Shown in pieces: positions 59,556-64,000 of a stretch of DNA of 64,000 bases. Under the pieces are notes generated by a model. It saw only the letters and a list, made by a program, of their open reading frames with translations. It searched no databases and was not told the DNA's origin. Source of the stretch: Porticoccaceae bacterium (lineage in GTDB: Bacteria; Pseudomonadota; Gammaproteobacteria; Pseudomonadales; Porticoccaceae). Position 1 is the first letter of the stretch; each line of letters starts with the position of its first letter. The translations under genes and the position numbers were made by a program. Location of the stretch: NCBI GenBank assembly GCA_026005035.1, contig BPKH01000002.1, positions 62,001 to 126,000 on the forward strand, given 5' to 3'.

Positions 59556-60245
59556 ATGCAAGTGCGCGTTCTCTGTTTGGCGGGCGTTCTGGCGGCGGCC
59601 GGCGCGTCCGCTCTGCAAGCCCACGAGGCCGGCGACTGGATCCTGCGCGGCGGCCTCGCCCTGGTGGATCCCGACGGCGACAGCGGCCCCCTGGAGGCGG
59701 CCGGCCTGGGCCCGGTGGCCGCCTCCGGGGTGGAGGTGAAGGACGACACCCAGCTCGGCCTCACCCTCACCTGGATGCTCAGTGACCGCCTGGGGGTGGA
59801 ACTGTTGGCCAGCACCCCCTTCCACCACGAGATCGAGGCGCGCACCGGCGCGCTCGGGCTCGGCCCGGTGGACGCCGGCGACACCCGCCACCTGCCGCCC
59901 ACCCTCTCGGCCGTCTGGTACCCCTGGGGCAGCGGCGGTGCCTTCTCCCCCTATCTGGGCGCGGGAATCAACTACACCTGGTTCTTCGACGACGACGCGA
60001 GCCGCGCCCTCGAGCAGGCGCTGGGTGCGGAGCTCGATCTGGAGCTCGACGACTCCCTGGGGATCGCCCTTCAGGTGGGCGTCGACGTTCCCCTCGGCGG
60101 CGCCTGGCACCTCAACGCCGCCGTGCGCTGGATCGACATCGCCACCGACGCCCGGGTGGTGGCCGCAGGCACCACCGCCCTCGCCATCGACGACGTGGAG
60201 ATCGACCCCTGGGTGTACCAGCTCACCCTGGGGTACGCTTTCTGA
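59556..60245 (+). CDS. ompW: OmpW family outer-membrane protein
   Basis: A 229-residue eight-stranded barrel. Signal peptide: VLCLAGVLAAAGASALQA, cleavage before HEAGDW. Typical OmpW sequence: AGDWILRGGLALVDPDGDSG, DDTQLGLTLTWMLSDRLGVE, LLASTPFHHEIEARTGALGL, HLPPTLSAVWYPWGSGGAFS, PYLGAGINYTWFFDDDASRA, ALQVGVDVPLGGAWHLNAAV, RWIDIATDARV and final strand WVYQLTLGYAF with the terminal Phe needed for Bam recognition. OmpW-type barrels take up small hydrophobic molecules, which suits the catabolic genes nearby. ATG 59556 follows GAGGAGAG. Confidence 0.95.
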   Translation: MQVRVLCLAGVLAAAGASALQAHEAGDWILRGGLALVDPDGDSGPLEAAGLGPVAASGVEVKDDTQLGLTLTWMLSDRLGVELLASTPFHHEIEARTGALGLGPVDAGDTRHLPPTLSAVWYPWGSGGAFSPYLGAGINYTWFFDDDASRALEQALGAELDLELDDSLGIALQVGVDVPLGGAWHLNAAVRWIDIATDARVVAAGTTALAIDDVEIDPWVYQLTLGYAF

Positions 60246-60318
60246 GCTCGCTCGCGGGTGCCGGGGGAGAGTGCCGATCCTCCCCCGGTGCCCTCAGCCC
60301 TCCAAGCCCAGACCGAGC

Positions 60319-60440
60319 GTAGCCCGGATCGAGCGTAGCCCGGATGGAGCGAAGCGGAATCCGGGAAACGCCCGCGCCTCGGCCCGCGCCTGCACTTTTG
60401 CCACGATCCCAGATTCCGGCTCTGGCGCCTCCATCCGGGC
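60319..60440. repeat. REP-like paired palindromic element, forward unit doubled
   Basis: GTAGCCCGGATCGAGC at 60319 and again GTAGCCCGGATGGAGCGAAG at 60335, then the inverse half TTCCGGCTCTGGCGCCTCCA near 60415 ending ATCCGGGCCA about 60440. The doubled forward unit suggests unequal recombination or a partial insertion. It lies between ompW and moaA. Confidence 0.83.
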
Positions 60441-60535
60441 CAGGCACCCCCATTGTGGTGGGCTCCCCGTCGGAGCCGGACCGCGCCTTGTTGCGCTTTG
60501 CGGCCGGTGCTACCCTGGGGCCGGGAGGTACCGCC

Positions 60536-61549
60536 ATGGGCGAATCGCTCCACCCCACCGATCCGCAACCCCTGGTCGACCCCTTCGGCCGGCGGATCAC
60601 CTATCTGCGCCTGTCGGTCACCGACCGCTGCAATTTCCGCTGCACCTACTGCATGGCGGAGCGGATGACCTTCCTGCCCCGCCGGGAGGTGCTCACCCTG
60701 GAGGAGCTCTACGAGATCGGCGCGGTCTTCGTCGCTTTGGGGGTGCGCAAGATCCGCCTCACCGGGGGCGAGCCCCTGGTCCGCCGGGGTCTCCTCTCCC
60801 TGGCGGAGCGCCTGGGGGCGCTTGCGGGCCTCGAGGAGCTCGCCCTCACCACCAACGGCGCCCTGCTCGCTCCCCTGGCGGAGCCCCTGCGGCGGGCCGG
60901 CGTGGCGAGTCTCAACCTGAGCCTCGATTCCCTGCGTCCCGAGCGGTTTCGGCGTCTGACCCGCACGGGCGAACTCGCGGCGGTGCTCGAGGGGCTCGAG
61001 GCCGCGCGCCGCGCCGGCTTTCCCCGCATCCGCCTCAACGCGGTGATCCAGGCCGGGGTCAACGACGACGAGGTGGTGGAGCTCGCCGAGTTCGCTCTCG
61101 AGCGGGGCTTGGACATCGCCTTCATCGAAGAGATGCCCCTGGGGGCGGTGGACTCCCACGATAGGCGCGCCACCGCCGTGCCCTCGCTGCGCCTGCGCGA
61201 GCGCCTGGCTGCCCGCTTTCCGCTCGTGCCGGCGGCGGACACCACGGGCGGTCCGGCGCGCTACTTCCGGATTCCGGGACGGGGGGAGCGGATCGGCTTC
61301 ATCTCCCCCCTGTCCGAGAACTTCTGCGCCACTTGCAACCGGGTGCGGCTCACCGCCGAAGGGCGGCTGCTCTTGTGCCTCGGCCACGAAGACGCGGTCG
61401 ACCTCAAGGCGGTGGTGCGCCGCCATCCCGGGGATCGGGAGCGCCTGGCGGCGGCGATCCGCGCCGCCATCCTCCACAAGCCCGAACGCCACCACTTCGA
61501 CCCCGGCCGGGTCGACGTGGTGCGCTTCATGAATGCCACCGGCGGCTGA
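60536..61549 (+). CDS. moaA: GTP 3',8-cyclase MoaA
   Basis: A 337-residue radical SAM enzyme for the first step of molybdenum cofactor synthesis, turning GTP into 3',8-cyclo-7,8-dihydro-GTP. The N-terminal cluster is C32-x3-C36-x2-C39 in RLSVTDRCNFRCTYCMAERM; KIRLTGGEPLVRRGLLSLAE and LALTTNGALLAPLAEPLRRA follow; NLSLDSLRPERFRRLTRTGE; the C-terminal substrate cluster is ENFCATCNRVRLTAEGRLLL-C (C-x2-C-x13-C); and the chain ends in the functional Gly-Gly (NATGG). ATG 60536 follows GGGAGG; longer readings start within the REP element. Confidence 0.97.
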   Translation: MGESLHPTDPQPLVDPFGRRITYLRLSVTDRCNFRCTYCMAERMTFLPRREVLTLEELYEIGAVFVALGVRKIRLTGGEPLVRRGLLSLAERLGALAGLEELALTTNGALLAPLAEPLRRAGVASLNLSLDSLRPERFRRLTRTGELAAVLEGLEAARRAGFPRIRLNAVIQAGVNDDEVVELAEFALERGLDIAFIEEMPLGAVDSHDRRATAVPSLRLRERLAARFPLVPAADTTGGPARYFRIPGRGERIGFISPLSENFCATCNRVRLTAEGRLLLCLGHEDAVDLKAVVRRHPGDRERLAAAIRAAILHKPERHHFDPGRVDVVRFMNATGG

Positions 61550-61569
61550 GGGGCCTCCCGCCGGGCGGC

Positions 61570-61953
61570 TCAAGGGAAGAAGGGCAGGGGGTCCTTGGCG
61601 AGGGCCACCGCCGCGATGTAGGCCGCCGTGGCGAGGGCGGCGAGGGTCGCGGCCAGGCGGCCCCGCCGAGTGGGCGCGCGCAGGGCGGCGAAGCCGAAGC
61701 CGATGTACACCAGCAGGGCGGTGAGCTTGGCGGCAAGCCAAGGGTGGTGCCACGGCCATTGGGCGGTGGCGACCAGGAGAGCCACTCCGCTTGCCAAGAG
61801 CAGGGTGTCGAGCAGGTGGGGGGTGATCCGCAGCCAAGGGCGGGAGAGGCGCGAGCGGTCGACCATCGCCCAGCGGGCGCGCAGGGCAAAAAAGCCCACC
61901 GAGGCGGCTGCCAGGGCGATGTGGGCGAGCTTGAGCCAGGCGAGCGCCACCAT
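61570..61953 (-). CDS. SirB2-family membrane protein
   Basis: A 127-residue protein with four membrane helices: WLKLAHIALAAASVGFFALR, PHLLDTLLLASGVALLVATA, WLAAKLTALLVYIGFGFAAL and LAATLAALATAAYIAAVALA. The K-L-x-H-[IV], R-x-x-P-H-x-[IL]-D-T-x-L-L-x-[ST]-[GA] and W-L-x-x-K-L-x-x-L-[LV]-x-Y-[IV]-x-[LF]-G segments are exact for SirB2. The family is often near haem or peptide-chain-release genes; function unknown. ATG 61953 overlaps the stop of the upstream gene (ATGA). Confidence 0.9.
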   Translation of the reverse strand: MVALAWLKLAHIALAAASVGFFALRARWAMVDRSRLSRPWLRITPHLLDTLLLASGVALLVATAQWPWHHPWLAAKLTALLVYIGFGFAALRAPTRRGRLAATLAALATAAYIAAVALAKDPLPFFP

Positions 61954-62909
61954 CAGAGTTCTTCGGCTTCCTCCGCCGGCGGAGCCCCTTTTTCGCCGTC
62001 TTTGCTGAACACCACCTCGAGCCGCAACAAGACCACCAGGGCGTTTTCCCGGGCGATGCCGGACTCCGCCTTGGACCAGCGGTAGTAGGGCTTGATCTCG
62101 CCGAACAGCCAGGGCCTGAAGAGCTTGCGCCGAAAGCGCAGGCCGACGGCGTAGTCGCGCACCAGGTTGGTCGGCTCGGTGCGCCCCACCGCCGAGGCGA
62201 AGGCGGACAGGGCGCGGTCGCCCCCCAAACGGCGCTGCAGGGCCAGGCTGGTGGCCCACTTCACGCCCGGCTTGTCCTCCACCCAGTAGAGGCGGTTGTG
62301 CCACTGCAGCAGCCGGTCGGCGGCGAGCAGGTGATCCAGTTCCAGGCGCGTCTCCGAGGCGAAGCCGTCGTCGGTGAGGTAGAAGAGCTCTTGACTTGCC
62401 GTCCCCCACAGGTCGGCGCGGAAGGGGTGGCGGTAGCGGTAGCGGGCGGAGGTCTTCGGGTAGCCCGAGGAGCGCAAGCCCACCCGCAGGTCCAGGCGGT
62501 GGCGCTCTTCCCGGATCGCCTCCAACTGGAGGGAGAGGTCGTCCAGATTTTCTTCGTCCTCCAGGAGCAGGTCCTCGGTTTCGGTCTCGCCGGTGTCGTC
62601 CTCGTCCAACAGCAGGCTCACCCGCTTGTCGAGGTTGGGCAGGTAGAACTTGCCGCGCCCCTTGATATCGGCGCCGAACCCGTCGCGCTCGTCCCACTCC
62701 TCTTCCAGGCGCAGGCGCAGAATCGAGCGGGGCGCCTCCTCGTCGGCGCGCAGGTCTCCGAAAAAAGAATCCATCCAGCGGGCCAGGTCTTGGGCTTGCT
62801 CGGTTACGTAGCCGTGGCCCTCGTCGTACCAGGGCCGCGGTTCGCCGCCTTGCACCCCGGCGGCGGCGAGCAGGGCGCACGCGGCGAGGGCCACCGAGAG
62901 GCGCGCCAT
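61953..62909 (-). CDS. Exported protein, probable outer-membrane beta-barrel
   Basis: A 318-residue protein. Signal peptide MARLSVALAACALLAAAGVQ, cleavage near VQG-GEP. An acidic low-complexity stretch (DDTGETETEDLLLEDEENLD) follows, then amphipathic strands with aromatic girdle patterns (HRLDLRVGLRSSGYPKTSAR, YRYRHPFRADLWGTASQELF, LFGEIKPYYRWSKAESGIAR, LVVLLRLEVVFSKDGEKGAP). This suggests an outer-membrane barrel with an odd, Glu/Asp-rich N-terminal part. I do not recognise the family. ATG 62909 is preferred over an upstream in-frame GTG/ATG because the signal peptide starts there. Followed by sirB2 in an operon, 4 bp after the DUF3014 gene. Confidence 0.78.
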   Translation of the reverse strand: MARLSVALAACALLAAAGVQGGEPRPWYDEGHGYVTEQAQDLARWMDSFFGDLRADEEAPRSILRLRLEEEWDERDGFGADIKGRGKFYLPNLDKRVSLLLDEDDTGETETEDLLLEDEENLDDLSLQLEAIREERHRLDLRVGLRSSGYPKTSARYRYRHPFRADLWGTASQELFYLTDDGFASETRLELDHLLAADRLLQWHNRLYWVEDKPGVKWATSLALQRRLGGDRALSAFASAVGRTEPTNLVRDYAVGLRFRRKLFRPWLFGEIKPYYRWSKAESGIARENALVVLLRLEVVFSKDGEKGAPPAEEAEEL

Positions 62910-62913
62910 GGCG

Positions 62914-63765
62914 TCAGTCGTTTCCGGCGAGGAGTGCGGCGCGCACCTCCCCAAGCCAACGGGCGAGCCGGCGGCGGTTGTCGGGACCGATGCGGATCAT
63001 GAACTTCTGCGCGGGCGGCAGGGCCTCGAGGGCGGGGTCGGCGAACTGGTAGGTGACCGTCTCGCGCACCAGGGTCACCGGCTCTTCCACCTCGGGGGCG
63101 GCGAGCAACTGGTCGATGGCCGCCACCAGGGCGTTGTCCGCCACTTCCGCCGGCTGTCCCAGTTCGGCGAAGGCCTCTTCGAAGAGGGGCCGCAGGCGGT
63201 GGAAGGCGCCGGCAACCGCCTCCGGCGGCAGCGCCGTGAGGGCGTCCACCAGGGGTTCGTAGCGGGCGTAATTGGCCGGATCCAGGTAGAGCCGGTCCTC
63301 CTCCCGGCGGACCCGGAACGGCTCGCGGGGCGGCTTTAGGGGCAGCGCCTTGTAGGAGATCCCGCCCCGGGCCAGCACTTCCACCGCCGCCGCGGCCCGC
63401 TGGAGGATCCCCTCGCCGGAGAGCGCGGGGGCGAGGGGCGAGTCGGCCACCAGCGGGGCGAGGAGCTCCCGCGCCCAGGGGTCGCTCTCGGCCAGGGGGG
63501 GCAGCGGCGGCGCCTCGTGCTGAGCTTCCGCCTCCTCCGCGCCCTCCCCGGGGGGTGGTGGCGGGATGTCGGGCGCCTCGCGCACGGATTCGGGCAGCGG
63601 CGGCGGTGTCGCCGCGGGCGGTGGCGCGGCCGCGGCTGGGGGAGGCGGGGGTTCGGGCGACGGGGCCAGCAGCCAGTAGGCGATGGCCGCGAGGATCGCC
63701 AGGGCGGCGGCGAGACTCAGGAGGCGCCCTCTGGCTGCGCTTCCCGGTTGGCCGATGGTGTTCAT
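62914..63765 (-). CDS. DUF3014 family membrane-anchored protein
   Basis: A 283-residue protein: one N-terminal membrane anchor (GRLLSLAAALAILAAIAYWL), a Pro/Ala-rich periplasmic linker (SPEPPPPPAAAAPPPAATPP), then the DUF3014 domain with SDPWARELLAPLVADSPLAP, LQRAAAAVEVLARGGISYKA, LPLKPPREPFRVRREEDRLY, LDPANYARYEPLVDALTALP, FHRLRPLFEEAFAELGQPAE and LPPAQKFMIRIGPDNRRRLA. Family members are widespread in gamma- and betaproteobacteria near purine genes; function is unknown. ATG 63765. It stands downstream of purN, in the same orientation. Confidence 0.9.
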   Translation of the reverse strand: MNTIGQPGSAARGRLLSLAAALAILAAIAYWLLAPSPEPPPPPAAAAPPPAATPPPLPESVREAPDIPPPPPGEGAEEAEAQHEAPPLPPLAESDPWARELLAPLVADSPLAPALSGEGILQRAAAAVEVLARGGISYKALPLKPPREPFRVRREEDRLYLDPANYARYEPLVDALTALPPEAVAGAFHRLRPLFEEAFAELGQPAEVADNALVAAIDQLLAAPEVEEPVTLVRETVTYQFADPALEALPPAQKFMIRIGPDNRRRLARWLGEVRAALLAGND

Positions 63766-63817
63766 GGCGTCGCTTCCCGGTGCGATGCGCCTAGCATGGC
63801 ACGGCCGCGGGGAATCC

Positions 63818-64000
63818 TCAAAGGGGGGTGCCGGTGAACTCGAGGCCCTCCCGGGGCAGGGGCGCGCCGTCGAACATCACCCCGCCCGGAGTCCAGCGCA
63901 CCCGCCCGGCCGCCACCAGGCGCACCGCCTCCACGTACAGGGGGTGCTCCCAGGCGAGCACTCGCGCGGCGAGGCTCTCGGGGGTGTCGTCCGGGTGGAT
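63818..64000 (-). CDS. purN: Phosphoribosylglycinamide formyltransferase PurN, C-terminal end (truncated by window edge)
   Basis: The reverse strand gives 60 residues and a stop: IHPDDTPESLAARVLAWEHP, LYVEAVRLVAAGRVRWTPGG and VMFDGAPLPREGLEFTGTPL. D-[TD]-[PA]-E-[ST]-L-x-x-R-[VI]-x-x-x-E-[HR]-x-x-[YL]-x-x-[AV]-[VI] is the usual C-terminal helix of PurN, which transfers a formyl group from 10-formyl-THF to GAR in purine synthesis. The catalytic Asn-His-Asp residues lie outside the window. Together with DUF3014 downstream this supports a gammaproteobacterial gene order. Confidence 0.85.
   Translation of the reverse strand: MHPDDTPESLAARVLAWEHPLYVEAVRLVAAGRVRWTPGGVMFDGAPLPREGLEFTGTPL

Noticed and set aside
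3741-60440. CRISPR array
   Set aside because: The GTAGCCCGGAT repeats are far apart, in pairs with inverted halves, and have no regular spacers or cas genes.
60344-60535. A longer moaA start inside the REP element
   Set aside because: The first 64 codons would be encoded by the repeat and have no similarity to MoaA. ATG 60536 has a ribosome site and the normal N-terminus.
1-64000. tRNA or rRNA genes, phage or transposase genes
   Set aside because: I saw no cloverleaf-like conserved arm sequences, rRNA signature or integrase/transposase motifs while reading both strands. A tRNAscan-SE and Infernal run would be decisive.

Overview
The window is about 64 kb of very GC-rich DNA (roughly 70% G+C by eye) with tightly packed genes, many GTG and TTG starts, and many 1-11 bp gene overlaps. 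RdgC, GreB, OmpW, SirB2, DUF3014, MoaA, BolA and a YciH/SUI1 protein point to a gammaproteobacterium. A cytochrome P450/ferredoxin pair, CaiB-type CoA transferase, EthD, SnoaL and F420-type LLM genes give it the flavour of an organism that degrades hydrophobic or aromatic compounds. Genus and species cannot be read from the sequence.

1-9.9 kb: a truncated MarR-type regulator; a ferredoxin plus P450 operon on the minus strand; a divergent second P450 with an extra C-terminal domain; a TetR regulator divergent from a thiolase; a stand-alone 2-oxoacid dehydrogenase acyltransferase (E2) core; a secreted sulfatase; and a small anchored protein. 10-23.9 kb: a polysaccharide (EPS or O-antigen) locus with two UDP-sugar dehydrogenases, an epimerase, two glycosyltransferases, DUF2723, EpsG and VanZ-like membrane proteins, a nucleotidyltransferase-fold protein, a YdcF-like protein, a WecA-like initiating transferase, RmlA and RmlC.

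23.9-31.3 kb: a lasso-peptide cluster set inside the polysaccharide locus. It has an ABC exporter, an HPr-kinase-like protein, an asparagine-synthetase-like lasso cyclase (C), three different short precursor genes in a row, a PRMT-like methyltransferase, the transglutaminase-like leader protease (B2) and the PqqD-like recognition element (B1). All three precursors share the leader signature W-x-A-P-R-L-x-R-(Y/F)-G-x-V-A-x-L-T. Each has Glu exactly nine residues after the conserved Thr, and each has two Cys in the predicted tail. This is the most interesting system in the window. 31.4-37.5 kb: polysaccharide ligase/polymerase, outer-membrane barrel, Wza-type export protein and Wzc-type tyrosine autokinase complete the export machinery.

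37.5-47.1 kb: an accessory catabolic region with phosphotransferase, LLM oxidoreductase, three SDRs, acyl-CoA synthetase, CaiB/BaiF CoA transferase, EthD and SnoaL, interrupted by rdgC. A promoter and perfect palindromic operator sit upstream of the CoA transferase. 47.1-53.8 kb: NUDIX hydrolase, GreB, S9 peptidase, SUI1 protein, quinone oxidoreductase, a two-RCK potassium channel and a DUF6394 protein. 53.9-58.6 kb: a three-subunit 2-oxoglutarate:acceptor oxidoreductase whose third subunit is an FAD/Fe-S NAD(P)H-type module. 58.7-64 kb: BolA, DUF4399, OmpW, MoaA, SirB2, a probable outer-membrane protein, DUF3014 and the C-terminus of PurN.

Many genes, above all between 34.7 and 49.6 kb, carry single-base frameshifts, mostly in G/C or A runs. 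Clean downstream frames and intact motifs on both sides suggest sequencing or assembly indels rather than gene decay. Such genes are annotated over their full extent with approximate shift positions. At least five copies of a paired REP-like element (GTAGCCCGGATGGAGCGAAG and its inverse) lie between genes.
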